Shown: positions 1-8,542 of the stretch, piece after piece
Numbering within the stretch: the first letter of the stretch is position 1
How the letters are laid out: every line of letters begins with the position of its first letter
NCBI RefSeq assembly: GCF_022761115.1
Contig: NZ_JAKWJS010000002.1
Location: 372,001-436,000, forward strand
Source: Dyella sp. RRB7
GTDB taxonomy: Bacteria > Pseudomonadota > Gammaproteobacteria > Xanthomonadales > Rhodanobacteraceae
Length of the DNA stretch: 64,000 bases
Direction of reading: 5' to 3'
Notes under the pieces: generated by a model
The model's input: only the letters and a program-made list of their open reading frames with translations
Database searches by the model: none
What the model was told of the DNA's origin: nothing
Program-made: the position numbers and the translations under genes

Positions 1-11
1 AAGCGGCGCGG

Positions 12-1004
12 CTACAGGGATGGATCGATATCAATCACGATCTTTCCTTGAGCCTTTCCTGACTCCAACAGCCGATGCGCATCGGCGGCTGTGGCCAGCG
101 TGAACGAGTGCGCATCGATCAGCGGCCTGAGTTTTCCTTCATCGACCAATCGCGCAGCTGATCGCAGGATGCGCCCATGACGATCGCGCCCAACTCCGGT
201 CAACAGCGGCAAAAGCATGAAAACCGCGTGGAACGATAGCGCCTTGGCGTGCAGCACCGATAGATCCTGGGTGGTCCTTGCATTGGTCGTCACGACCTGG
301 CCATGGGTTTGAGCCGCTTCAAAGCTATTGGGGAGATTGCCTCCACCGATGGTGTCGAACACGACATCGAATCCCTGTCCGCCGGTCAGTCGTTCGACGT
401 AGGCTGCTACGGACTCCTTCTGGAAATCGATGGTTTCGTCGGCGCCAAGCGACATGGCAATGTTCGACGCTGCATCCCCGGCTATCGTGGTCGCCACGCG
501 CGCACCCATAGCCCTGGCCAACTGTATGGCGATATGGCCCACACCGCCGATTCCCCCATGTACCAGGACATGTTGGCCCGATGACAGTTGCGATCGCTCC
601 CAAGCTTCCCACGCGGTAATGGTGACCAACGGCAGCGCCGCTGCCTCGCGAAAGCTGAGCTTTTCTGGTTTTGGCGCGAGCAGCCTGGCATCTGCGAGCA
701 TGTATTCGGCAAGCGATCCGCCCTGACCCCTTACACCACCCGCGCAGCCATAGACGGCGTCGCCCGGTGCGAAATCCAATACCCCGGCCCCGACCGCTTC
801 GACGCGGCCGGCAACGTCGGCGCCGAGCACGGCGGGCATGGCGGGACCGATCGGAAGACCGCCACGGATTTTGATATCGATCGCGTTGATCGACGTGGCC
901 GCCTGCCTAACCAGGACGTACCCCGGCTTGACCTCGGGCCTGGGAATATCCTGCAGCTGGAAATTCTCCGGCCCACCAAACTCCGTCAGTACGAGAGCTT
1001 TCAT
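12..1004 (-). CDS. zinc-independent medium-chain oxidoreductase (quinone oxidoreductase-like)
   Basis: A 330-residue member of the medium-chain dehydrogenase/reductase superfamily, quinone-oxidoreductase branch, which reduces quinones or enones with NADPH in the cytoplasm. The GroES-like N-terminal domain (about residues 25-115) contains the PAVLGADVAGRVEAVG stretch, and the Rossmann domain shows HGGIGGVGHIAIQLA near residue 150. No Cys/His zinc ligands of true alcohol dehydrogenases are visible. The ATG is preceded by GAGGATCG about 10 bases upstream, which supports this start. It lies 41 bases downstream of the MRJP-like gene on the same strand, so co-transcription is possible. The substrate cannot be deduced. 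Confidence 0.85.
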   Translation of the reverse strand: MKALVLTEFGGPENFQLQDIPRPEVKPGYVLVRQAATSINAIDIKIRGGLPIGPAMPAVLGADVAGRVEAVGAGVLDFAPGDAVYGCAGGVRGQGGSLAEYMLADARLLAPKPEKLSFREAAALPLVTITAWEAWERSQLSSGQHVLVHGGIGGVGHIAIQLARAMGARVATTIAGDAASNIAMSLGADETIDFQKESVAAYVERLTGGQGFDVVFDTIGGGNLPNSFEAAQTHGQVVTTNARTTQDLSVLHAKALSFHAVFMLLPLLTGVGRDRHGRILRSAARLVDEGKLRPLIDAHSFTLATAADAHRLLESGKAQGKIVIDIDPSL

Positions 1005-1045
1005 GCTGCGCGATCCTCATGCACCGGGGTGCGTTAACGAACGTG

Positions 1046-2173
1046 CTACGGCGAGTGAATCTGTGATCCTGGCGAAGCAACGCCGACAAGCATGTAGAGC
1101 GTCATGGGCTGCTTCACTTCGTCCGTCCCGTGATGGAAGAGTGCCGTGCGATCGATTTGCGCAGCTGGCATCCACAGCGTGCCATTGGCGTCGAGAAAGG
1201 ACGCATCAACCCAATGGAGCCGATCATCCTGGAGCAGCGTCGTGATGACGCCATCTGCCGTACGCTTGCGCACCGAGTTCGTCGCAAGGTCCGAAAAATA
1301 AAGCGTGCCGTTCTTGTCCATGGTCGTACCGCCGACAGGTGGCAGGTCGATCCACGGCTCAACCGCTGCGGCCAGCTTTTCCGGGGATACGGCGGGATCG
1401 TCCAGCAACGTTGTCGGCACGCGATGCCAGGGACCCTCAAGGGTTCCAAAGTAGAACCATCGACCATCGGGACTCAGTTCAAGCGGGTCCGAATTCACCT
1501 GTAGCGGCTTGTCATCGGGACCCAGATCGGTATTTCCAGCCACGACGATGGGGCGTTCGCCGTTCGCCACCACCGACGGCGCGGCATCCAATACGCGTCG
1601 AGCGTGACCTGTCTTCAAATCCAGGACAATCAACCCACCCTGTCCAGCGTCGGTCAGATAAGCGTGTGTCCCGTGAAAACGCACGTCGTCGACATAGCTT
1701 CCGGGCTTAACCACGCCCGGTTCGAAGGCGTAGACACGCACGACCTTGTTCGTCTTCAGGCCGATATGAATCAACTTGGCACCATGCGGCAAAGGGTCTC
1801 CGCCAAAATCCGGAGAGCCCGTATCCACGACCCAAAGATCACCCTGGTTGTCCATGTGCAGCGCATTGATGTTCACAAATGCGTTGCTCGGATCGGTGCT
1901 TGCTTTCCATGCATTCCAGGCAGCGTCGGGATATGGCGCGGGCATGCCATCTTTCCCTATCACCACCAAGGAAGGCAGCTTCGTGCCCGTCCAGCGTGGA
2001 CCTGAGAGAAAGATGCGATCTCCAGAAACCACTACCGCATTCCACACCGCGCCTTCGGCCTGAGCGCCCACCTGGAGATCAGGTTGTGCGCCCGCAAACG
2101 AGACGCTTGCAGCCAATGACATCCACGCAGCACATGCGAGCCCAAGAAGAAGTTTCTTTGCGCCAAAACTCAT
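1046..2173 (-). CDS. secreted yellow/MRJP-family protein (dopachrome tautomerase-related)
   Basis: Encodes about 375 residues with a clear signal peptide (hydrophobic LLLGLACAAWMSLAASVSFA, cleavage after AGA). The body matches bacterial members of the major royal jelly protein/yellow family, annotated as L-dopachrome tautomerase-related: a six-bladed propeller fold with segments such as LWVVDTGSPDF, YVDDVRFHGTHAYLTDAGQGG and GGTTMDKNGTLYFSD. It probably acts in the periplasm or outside the cell; bacterial substrates are not established. I chose the ATG at 2173 because GGAGG lies six bases upstream and the signal peptide follows directly; an upstream in-frame ATG at 2212 would add 13 residues that spoil the signal. 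Confidence 0.78.
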   Translation of the reverse strand: MSFGAKKLLLGLACAAWMSLAASVSFAGAQPDLQVGAQAEGAVWNAVVVSGDRIFLSGPRWTGTKLPSLVVIGKDGMPAPYPDAAWNAWKASTDPSNAFVNINALHMDNQGDLWVVDTGSPDFGGDPLPHGAKLIHIGLKTNKVVRVYAFEPGVVKPGSYVDDVRFHGTHAYLTDAGQGGLIVLDLKTGHARRVLDAAPSVVANGERPIVVAGNTDLGPDDKPLQVNSDPLELSPDGRWFYFGTLEGPWHRVPTTLLDDPAVSPEKLAAAVEPWIDLPPVGGTTMDKNGTLYFSDLATNSVRKRTADGVITTLLQDDRLHWVDASFLDANGTLWMPAAQIDRTALFHHGTDEVKQPMTLYMLVGVASPGSQIHSP

Positions 2174-2697
2174 CGCTTGCCTCCTGGTGACTGGCCAAGT
2201 CAAACGCCACACTGGCGAATTGCCTTGGTGGCACGGCTTTAACGGATACGCGAGCCCACCCTAATGCCTCACGTCTCCCAGGGCTTGAACGATCTTGTGA
2301 AAATTTGAACTGGATTCGGGGTCCAGCATCAACTGATACCGAAATGGGGTCCGTTCAAACAGCGGCCTTCGCAGTCGGAAGCAGCGCACCACGGTGACCA
2401 GCCACCTTGAATGAACACCCCCATTTGGGGGGCATCTGACAGGTGGGCGACAGGCAATAATCGCCTGGCAACTCATGAAAGTGCGATTCGCGTGCCGGTG
2501 AATCGCGATGATCTTCCAGTGCGATCGAAATACCCGAAGACGCGCGACATCCCGCCAAATGCGCCTGGCGAATCCGACTACGGTGCGACGACCAGCGCCT
2601 AAGAAGTACCCGTGGACACGGATTGGCATATGACGATGTACCGCGGCACGGACGCTTTTTGATGCTTGCATGCCATTAAAGACGGACGGACAGTCCC
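2174..2697. other. intergenic region with a CCCCCA-TT-TGGGGG hairpin
   Basis: About 520 bases without a gene I can support. It must hold the divergent promoters of the MRJP-like and cupin genes. The only structure I see is a perfect 6-bp stem with a 2-base loop at 2418-2431. The minus-strand reading frames across 2260-2740 have no start signal or recognisable domain; an eroded mobile-element end is possible but not shown. Confidence 0.4.
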
Positions 2698-3264
2698 ATG
2701 AAAATGAAACCTCTGGTTGCCTGCCTCTGCTCAAGTGCATGGCTCCTTTTGACGGTCCCCTGCGGCGCAGGGGCGCAGACTACCGAAAACGGTCAGATGG
2801 CCCGATCACTGTCCCCATCGGAAGCACCGGGCAGCGGCGTTCAACCAAGCATCAGCGCACACTCCGCGGTGTTACCCGTGCTCTATCAGCTCGACCAGCA
2901 ACCCATCGAGCAGATATCGCCACTGATTCAACGGCAGGTTCTTCATGGCGTCCAATCGACCTTCGTGAAATGGATCGTCAAGAAAGGCGGCGTATTTCCG
3001 TTGCATCATCATGCTAACGAACAGATTACCTGGATAACGCAAGGCCGTTGCGAGGTGAACTCGCAGGGCAAGCGCTTTGTGTTGACCGCCGGAACCGTGC
3101 TCGTGATTCCGCCAAACGTGCCTCACGAATTTCGCTGCACCGAGGACACCATCGACATCGACTTCTTTGCCCCACAACGCCAGGACTGGATCGACGGCGC
3201 CGCCTCTGTAGCTGCCACGCCCGATGCCGCAGCCGATGGTGCGCCCAGTAGTTCCAAGAAATAA
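2698..3264 (+). CDS. secreted single-domain cupin protein
   Basis: A 188-residue protein with an N-terminal signal peptide (LVACLCSSAWLLLTVPCGAGA, about residues 6-26) and one conserved cupin barrel at about residues 95-160. Metal-ligand candidates are HHHANEQ (motif 1: HxH then E) and PPNVPHEF (motif 2 histidine). Cupins of this kind bind a metal and either catalyse dioxygenation or isomerisation or act as binding proteins; the substrate is unknown. The C-terminus is a low-complexity Ala/Asp/Ser tail. It stands alone between divergent and parallel neighbours, 150 bases before the SulP gene. Confidence 0.75.
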   Translation: MKMKPLVACLCSSAWLLLTVPCGAGAQTTENGQMARSLSPSEAPGSGVQPSISAHSAVLPVLYQLDQQPIEQISPLIQRQVLHGVQSTFVKWIVKKGGVFPLHHHANEQITWITQGRCEVNSQGKRFVLTAGTVLVIPPNVPHEFRCTEDTIDIDFFAPQRQDWIDGAASVAATPDAAADGAPSSSKK

Positions 3265-3414
3265 ACCATCGACCGAATCAGGCATCGCTCTCCAAGAACA
3301 ACGGGACGATGCGGATTGTGGGCACCAGACATCAAGGGCTATGAGATGACTATTTCGGCGCGGCCTTGGTATCCAGCATACTAACCGGGGTCGCGAGTCA
3401 TCCAGGAAGGCGTC

Positions 3415-5088
3415 ATGCCCTTTAGGCCGTTCAAAGGATTGTTTCCCGCAAGTCGCATTTCCGCCGTGCGCGACGCCGGGGCAGGCGTCATCCTTGCGTC
3501 GATGGATATCCCCCAGTTGCTTGGCTATGCACGAATTGCCGGCATGCCGACAGTCACGGGGCTCTATACAGGCCTGTTGCCGATCATTGCTTTCGCGCTG
3601 TTCGGCGCGTCGCGGAGTCTTGTCGTTGCCGCGGACTCCGCCACCGCGACCATTTTCGCGAGCAAGCTCTCGACATTGGCGGAGCCATCGAGTGCCCAGT
3701 ACATCGCACTGGCGGGCATGACGGCGCTGCTTACCGCGCTGATGTTGTTGATCGCCCGCATCTTCCGCCTCGGCTTTCTCGCCGACTTCTTGTCCCGCAC
3801 CGTGCTGGTGGGTTTTCTTGCCGGCGTTGGCGTACAGGTCGGCGTGGCGATGATGGGAGACATGCTCGGTATCCCGATTGCCTCGCGCTCGACGCTGGGG
3901 CAGATCAGCCTGATCGCCACCCATCTATCCGCCATCCACGGGCTGTCGCTCACCATCTCCGCACTGGTGGTCGCGATCATCCTGCTGTTCAAACATTACA
4001 GGCCTCGCTGGCCTGCTGCGCTGGCCGTGGTGGTCATCGGGATCTGGTCGAGCATTGCCCTGAATTTATCGAGTCGCGGCATCGGCGTGATCGGCCCCTT
4101 GGACATCGGTGTGCCGCACCTTCGCCTATTCGATATCGGATGGTTTCAGACACTGAGCCTTCTGCAGGTGGCCGGCTCCTGCTTTGTCGTCATCATTGCG
4201 CAGAGTGCGGCAACCAGCCGGGCATTCGCCGAACGTTACGGCGACAACGTCGATGAGAATGCCGACCTGCTTGGCCTGGCGGCGGCCAATGCAGCCGCGG
4301 CGTTGAGCGGCGCATTCGTGGTCAATGGCAGTCCGACCCAGACCGCCATGGCTGAACAGGCCGGCGCACGCAGCCAGATCGCACAGCTCACGCTGGCCGC
4401 CTGCGTGGTGGCCGTTCTGCTGTTCCTGGGACGCTGGCTGCAGTACCTGCCACAGTGCGTGTTGGCGTCACTGGTGTTCACGATTGCGGTGGGGCTCATC
4501 GCGGTCAAACAAATGAACGCCATCCGTCGGGAGAGCCCCGGCGAATTTGCGCTGGCCTTGACCACGGCCCTAGCCGTCGTGATCGCAGGCGTGGAGACCG
4601 GGATCTTCCTCGCGATCGTACTTTCGCTATTGCGTCACGTGCGCCACAGCTACCGCCCTCACACGATGATATTCGCGCCAAACCGTGAAAGCCGGTGGGA
4701 ACCCGTGCCGTCACATGCCGGGCTGGAGACGGGCCCTGGATTGATCGTTTATCGCTTCGGTTCCGACCTTTTCTATGCGAACGAGCATTTGTTCACCGAT
4801 GAGGTGCGCCGACTGATCGACACCGCACCCACGCCGGTGCGCTGGTTTATCGTCGACGCCTCTGCCATCACCGATCTGGACTATTCGGCAGGTCGCTCGG
4901 TCAACACCTTGTGCAAGGAACTGGCAGCGCGCGGTATCAAGGTCGTATTTTCCCGCGTGAGCCAGTATTTGCGCGCCGACATGGATCGCCACGGCGTCAC
5001 GTCCGTGATCGGGACGAACAGCATTTACAGCACCTTGCATGAGGCACTTGCAAGCCTGCATGAAACCGCTCACTCGCCTACGCAGTAG
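3415..5088 (+). CDS. SulP-family anion transporter with STAS domain
   Basis: A 557-residue inner-membrane SulP/SLC26 permease. It begins with the short cytoplasmic segment and the conserved PQLLGYARIAGMPTVTGLYTG region, continues through about 10-14 hydrophobic helices to about residue 405, and ends in a cytoplasmic STAS domain (about residues 440-550, with VDASAITDLDYSA, the loop that carries the regulatory phosphorylatable region in relatives). Family members import or exchange sulfate, bicarbonate or dicarboxylates; without a linked carbonic anhydrase or sulfur gene the substrate is open. The start is supported by AGGAAGG five bases before the ATG. Confidence 0.87.
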   Translation: MPFRPFKGLFPASRISAVRDAGAGVILASMDIPQLLGYARIAGMPTVTGLYTGLLPIIAFALFGASRSLVVAADSATATIFASKLSTLAEPSSAQYIALAGMTALLTALMLLIARIFRLGFLADFLSRTVLVGFLAGVGVQVGVAMMGDMLGIPIASRSTLGQISLIATHLSAIHGLSLTISALVVAIILLFKHYRPRWPAALAVVVIGIWSSIALNLSSRGIGVIGPLDIGVPHLRLFDIGWFQTLSLLQVAGSCFVVIIAQSAATSRAFAERYGDNVDENADLLGLAAANAAAALSGAFVVNGSPTQTAMAEQAGARSQIAQLTLAACVVAVLLFLGRWLQYLPQCVLASLVFTIAVGLIAVKQMNAIRRESPGEFALALTTALAVVIAGVETGIFLAIVLSLLRHVRHSYRPHTMIFAPNRESRWEPVPSHAGLETGPGLIVYRFGSDLFYANEHLFTDEVRRLIDTAPTPVRWFIVDASAITDLDYSAGRSVNTLCKELAARGIKVVFSRVSQYLRADMDRHGVTSVIGTNSIYSTLHEALASLHETAHSPTQ

Positions 5089-5280
5089 CTGAAGCAGGGT
5101 TTGTTTGATGTGTCCTATGTCCTGAACGCGGCCTCACACTGACTGCTAAAGCAAACATGGACACTTAGGCGAATCAATCGGTCATCGACAGGGACTCTGG
5201 CATGCTCCCCCCGCCATGCTTTGGCGGTGATCCGATGGCGAGGCCAAGCCCGTTCAAGGCTTGTGTCGACTCCCCTCAGA

Positions 5281-5464
5281 TCAATGCCACGAATAATTAG
5301 AGGCGGCCGGGTCGTTCTGGATACGAAACTCGGCGGGCGTCAGCCCGCCAAGGCTGTCATGGGGTATCTCGCGGTTGTAGTCGGCTAGCCATCGCTCGGT
5401 ATGTTCGCGGACCTCATGGAGCATGCGGAACACATGCATGTCGAGCACGCCCCGTCGATAGCTG
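5281..5464 (-). pseudogene. IS3-family transposase C-terminal fragment
   Basis: About 55 codons matching the extreme C-terminus of an IS3-family OrfB integrase: EVREHTERWLADYNRE followed by PHDSLGGLTPAEFRIQ. The catalytic DDE residues lie upstream in intact enzymes and are absent here. The fragment is fused in frame, at about codon YRRGVL, to a hemagglutinin-repeat fragment, so the current open frame is a chimera and not a functional transposase. It marks the downstream edge of the decayed CDI island. Confidence 0.7.
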
Positions 5465-5725
5465 TCGAAGTTCACCGTGCCACCGCTGACGATGGCGGTG
5501 CCGTTCTTACTCGATAGCGTAGCGGCATGATACGTCTGATCACCGCCACTGATGAGGGCAATGCCACCACCCAAGGTGGCCTGGCCGCCGGCATTCACCT
5601 GGGTGCCTTGGGCGGTGCTTATGTCCACTTAATCGGCGATTCTCTTGTGGCCATCTTTGCTGGCGTCGCTCGATTGCTGGGTGTTGGCGTCGGCGAGCAG
5701 GTTGATCTGCTCTCCACTCACCCGC
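5465..5725 (-). pseudogene. CdiA/FhaB-type hemagglutinin repeat fragment
   Basis: The minus strand encodes beta-helix-like repeat sequence typical of two-partner-secreted exoproteins: VSGEQINLLADANTQQSSD, then after an in-frame TAA (5629-5631) VDISTAQGTQVNAGGQATL and GTAIVSGGTVNF. Full CdiA/FhaB proteins are thousands of residues long; only about 86 codons survive, interrupted by a stop and ending in an IS3 fragment. It is therefore a dead remnant of a contact-dependent inhibition or adhesin gene. The toxin-like domain at 6.7-7.1 kb on the same strand is probably from the same or a related locus. Confidence 0.6.
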
Positions 5726-6365
5726 GCTGCGGATGCGCAATCTCGGGCGGCTTATCGTCATTGGCGGACATGTTGCAAAGTATCCCGCTATCTTGGAGTT
5801 GCGCATACGTCTTTTCAGCCTGCGCTTCCCTACAGGTTTGCCATGTTTGACTCATGCCCAGCATGTACATCATGCGAGTACGAAACAATTCATATGGAAA
5901 GGCGCCTCGGACACTCCCCGCAGGCATTCCCGCACCACCAACCTGCGCGTCATTGGGATCGGCCTTCTTATTGGACGCGCTCGATATCGGCGGCTCAGCA
6001 ATTCCGTACATACCTATTTGTAGCCCTGAGTATCGGGATATCTGGACCTGTACCTCTGAACCTCCGTCCTTCGCAACAGCAGTCACTCGCCACCAGTCGG
6101 TGCCCACCGAATTGCCTAGGAACTTATAAACATGCCACCCCCTCACTCCCTGCAACTGCCCATCCGGATAGTCGAACTTGAAATCGTGATCGGCCAGACG
6201 CAACACCTTCTCGGCAGCAGCAAGGGCTTGATCTGGGCTTACTCCTGGGTAGAACGTGGTGTGTAGATTGCGCCACTCTTCGCGCGATTGCGGCGCGGGG
6301 TCAGAGGCACATGACGACAGCAAGAAAGTTACTGCTACGAGCATCCCCAATTTACGCATATACAT
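5718..6365 (-). CDS. putative lipoprotein of unknown function within CDI remnant
   Basis: A 215-residue protein with a lipoprotein signal peptide: MRKLGMLVAVTFLLSSCAS, lipobox LSSC with cysteine about residue 19 from the second Met. Ser/Ala at +2/+3 is compatible with outer-membrane sorting by Lol. The rest is soluble and has no motif I recognise; it holds YPGVSPDQALAAAEKVL and a C-terminal segment MMYMLGMSQTWQTCREAQ. Both ATG 6365 and ATG 6359 are possible; AGGAAAGG lies upstream. It sits 14 bases after the immunity-like domain and runs into the hemagglutinin fragment, so it may be an accessory or second immunity gene of the CDI locus, or a bystander. Confidence 0.6.
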   Translation of the reverse strand: MYMRKLGMLVAVTFLLSSCASDPAPQSREEWRNLHTTFYPGVSPDQALAAAEKVLRLADHDFKFDYPDGQLQGVRGWHVYKFLGNSVGTDWWRVTAVAKDGGSEVQVQISRYSGLQIGMYGIAEPPISSASNKKADPNDAQVGGAGMPAGSVRGAFPYELFRTRMMYMLGMSQTWQTCREAQAEKTYAQLQDSGILCNMSANDDKPPEIAHPQRG

Positions 6366-6379
6366 ATTCCCTTTCCTGA

Positions 6380-6724
6380 TTAGTGCCGAAGCTCAGCCAA
6401 AAAATTCGTTGCCTCGAGCTGAATCCGCTCAGGGCGATTCGTACCCACAACGAAGGCGCCTATGGCCACCCGCTTACGCAACGCTTGAAGCCTTCTCGTA
6501 GTATAGCCAACGTCATGAGCCTCAACGGTTGCTAGAGCGTACACATCGCCCTCCGGCAAGAATGCCTCCACTTCATACGCGGTCGGAGCGGTCGGATCAC
6601 CGAACACCAATACCACGGTGACAACAGTTCCAACTGACAGCACCAAAGTCCTTTGCTCTCCGATTACCGTTCCTTCAACGGGTTTCGACAATACGAAGGT
6701 GTCGTTTTCTCTCATCGCATTCAT
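6380..6724 (-). CDS. DUF4926-like putative immunity protein, in frame with toxin domain
   Basis: Starting at the ATG at 6724 (or 6715), about 114 residues. The first 75 resemble DUF4926: MRENDTFVLSKPVEG, a glycine-valine core GTVVTVVLVFGD and the signature YEVEAFLPEGDVYAL. DUF4926 proteins are small and are often encoded beside DUF6883 toxins, where they are thought to be the immunity partner. The C-terminal 35 residues (TTRRLQALRKRVAIGAFV onward) are extra. There is no stop between it and the upstream toxin-like domain, so it is read as the tail of a 289-codon frame, yet internal initiation is possible although no strong ribosome site is seen. Family assignment is from memory of motifs. Confidence 0.5.
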   Translation of the reverse strand: MNAMRENDTFVLSKPVEGTVIGEQRTLVLSVGTVVTVVLVFGDPTAPTAYEVEAFLPEGDVYALATVEAHDVGYTTRRLQALRKRVAIGAFVVGTNRPERIQLEATNFLAELRH

Positions 6725-7114
6725 TTCTTGGTCGATACCTGTTACCAACCGGACCGTGCCGGAATTGTCCTGCATGAAGACAAACGTCGTGTCGATAGTC
6801 TTTCCGTTCGCTCCAGTGATTGGAATGACCTGCTCGTAAGTCTGCCCGTACTGAGTGGTCTTCGTCGGAACCGCAGTGGCCGGATCGAAATATAACTGGC
6901 TTGCCAGATCTTGCCAGTTGCTCTGATCGAAGCCTAGCGCCTGACTGAACCAGTTGGCTTTAGTTTGGTTCTGCGGATGCGCCGGGTCCAGTAGATAACC
7001 ACTTAATTTGCTTTGAAGATTTAAAGTATCGAAACCAACGTTGTTTGTGGCAGGCACAGTGTCGCTTGCCCCCTGCCCTCCGTTTTCTAGGCCAACAGTC
7101 GGTAGAGAATCCGA
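6725..7114 (-). pseudogene. CdiA C-terminal toxin-like domain (DUF6883-like), orphan
   Basis: The frame reads VGLENGGQGASDTVPATNN, then FDTLNLQSKLSGYLLDP, NWFSQALGFDQSNWQDLASQ and FVFMQDNSGTVRLVTG. This is the pattern of DUF6883 toxin domains at the C-termini of CdiA/polymorphic toxins (sequence LxGYLLxPxHPxxxxKAxWF). The long N-terminal exoprotein is missing: upstream the frame enters antisense-like sequence inside an IS3 transposase, and no start codon with a ribosome site precedes the domain. It is thus an orphan toxin module, probably silent unless recombined into an intact cdiA. The biochemical activity of this domain is not established. Confidence 0.55.
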
Positions 7115-7118
7115 CCGT

Positions 7119-7961
7119 TTACGGCGCCTGTGAATTCGCTTGGGACCCGTATTCTCGGGCGAATTCAGCAGGTGTTTTCCATGCCAGTGCAGAGTGGGGA
7201 CGATCCTCGTTATAGAAGCGCCGCCACGCTGCGATTTTGCTCCGTGCATCCTCCAGCGACAAGAACCAGTGCTCGTTCAAGCACTCCTGCCGAAGCCGGC
7301 CATTGAAGCTTTCCACCAACGCGTTGTCAGTCGGCGTGCCGCGTCGAGAGAAGTCCAGCTCCACGCCATTTTCGTAGGCCCAGCGATCCATCACCTTCCC
7401 GGCGAACTCGCTTCCGTTGTCTACCTTGATCGCTGCAGGCTTGCCGCGTTGTGCCACCAGCCTGGCCATGGCCTCCGCCACGTGCTCGCCGCACAGTGAC
7501 TGATCCACCACGATGTCCAGGCACTCATGGGTAAAATGATCCACCACCCTCAACGAGCGGAACCGGAGCCCATCGAATAACGCGTCACTGACAAAGTCCA
7601 TGCCCCACAGTTCGTTCGGAGTCGTGGCGACCATCTTGGGTTGCCGCCGGCGCGCGCTGCGACTGCGACGCGGACGGCAATGCCGAAGCGACAGGCCTTC
7701 CAGCTTGTAAAGCCGGTGCACGCGTTTGTGATTATCTTTCCAGCCTTCGCGCCGCAGCATCACAAAGACCCGCTCGCATCCGTAATGGACTCGACTCAGC
7801 GCGATCTCCCTCATGCGCATACGGATTGCACTGCAATCGCGTGCTTTCGCCTGATACGCGAATGACGATCGCGACATTGACAGCACTCTCATCACCGGCG
7901 AATCAATACGCTGCCCCTGTTCCCGTTGTCTTAAATCTCCTTGGTCATAGCTTATGAACAA
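7119..7961 (-). mobile_element. IS3-family (IS407-like) OrfB transposase, element lacking OrfA
   Basis: A 280-residue integrase-core protein: HTH_21 region (RMREIALSRVHYGCERVFVM), MVATTPNELWGMDFVSDA with the first catalytic Asp, VDNGSEFAGKVMDRWAYENG with the second Asp, and PTDNALVESFNGRLRQECL with the catalytic Glu. The C-terminus HWFLSLEDARSKIAAWRRFY and RPHSALAWKTPAEFAREYG is complete. In the IS3 group OrfB is made by frameshifting from OrfA; no OrfA is found in the roughly 130 bases before the next gene, and the stop codon directly abuts CDI toxin sequence, so the element has lost at least its left part and probably its right terminal repeat. It is unlikely to move by itself. Confidence 0.8.
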
Positions 7962-8113
7962 TTGATCCGGATCAGTTTGTTCAGGCCAAGCCTGGCTAAC
8001 CTCTGACGTAATGAATAAACGTAGCCGGTTGTCAAAAAAACGGGCTGCGGTACATCGCGGGCGTCGATCGGACTTCCGCTCCGCTTCAACCGTTGAAAAT
8101 CAAGGTGCTCAAA

Positions 8114-8542
8114 ATGTCCACCAAGCTCGCCGACAAACTTGCTGAACTTTCCACCAGTACACAAAAAGCGAAAGACGCGATCGAAAAGACGCGTCAGGAC
8201 ACCATCGAAAAGATCAAAGCCCTGCGCGATGAAGCACACGCCGACGCTCAGCGCCGTGTCGCGGACATCAATGCAAAGCTCTCAAGCGCGAAGGCCGAAA
8301 CGGCTACCGCAATGGATGGCTTGAAGGCCAAACTCAAGGCAGATGCAGAAACCTTTAAAAGCAAATTGGAGCAGCAAAAGCACAAGATCGACGCCGCGCA
8401 CAAGGAACACTACGCCGACCGTCTGGAAGACGAGGCGGTCTATGCCGTGGACTATGCCATTGTCTGCGTCGAGGATGCCAGCGCGGCTGTTCTCGACGCG
8501 ATCGCCGCGCGCAAGAGCGCGGACGAAGCCGCCAAATACTGA
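8114..8542 (+). CDS. small coiled-coil protein of unknown function
   Basis: About 142 residues. From residue 1 to about 95 it is a highly charged Ala/Lys/Glu/Asp helix with heptad character (KAKDAIEKTRQDTIEKI, AQRRVADINAKLSSAKAE), predicted coiled coil; the C-terminal 45 residues are a less charged helix (VYAVDYAIVCVEDASAAVL). No signal peptide or membrane segment. I recognise no named family. The ATG at 8114 has AAGGTG six bases upstream; a TTG at 8093 would add seven residues. It stands alone next to the CDI/IS3 island, reading away from it. Confidence 0.65.
   Translation: MSTKLADKLAELSTSTQKAKDAIEKTRQDTIEKIKALRDEAHADAQRRVADINAKLSSAKAETATAMDGLKAKLKADAETFKSKLEQQKHKIDAAHKEHYADRLEDEAVYAVDYAIVCVEDASAAVLDAIAARKSADEAAKY

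Noticed and set aside
2261-2740. 159-codon minus-strand frame in the gap before the cupin gene
   Set aside because: Atypical composition, no start signal and overlap with the cupin start; treated as non-coding.
7952-8239. 95-codon minus-strand frame as possible OrfA of the IS3 element
   Set aside because: Sequence lacks the OrfA HTH and leucine zipper and is antisense to the coiled-coil gene.
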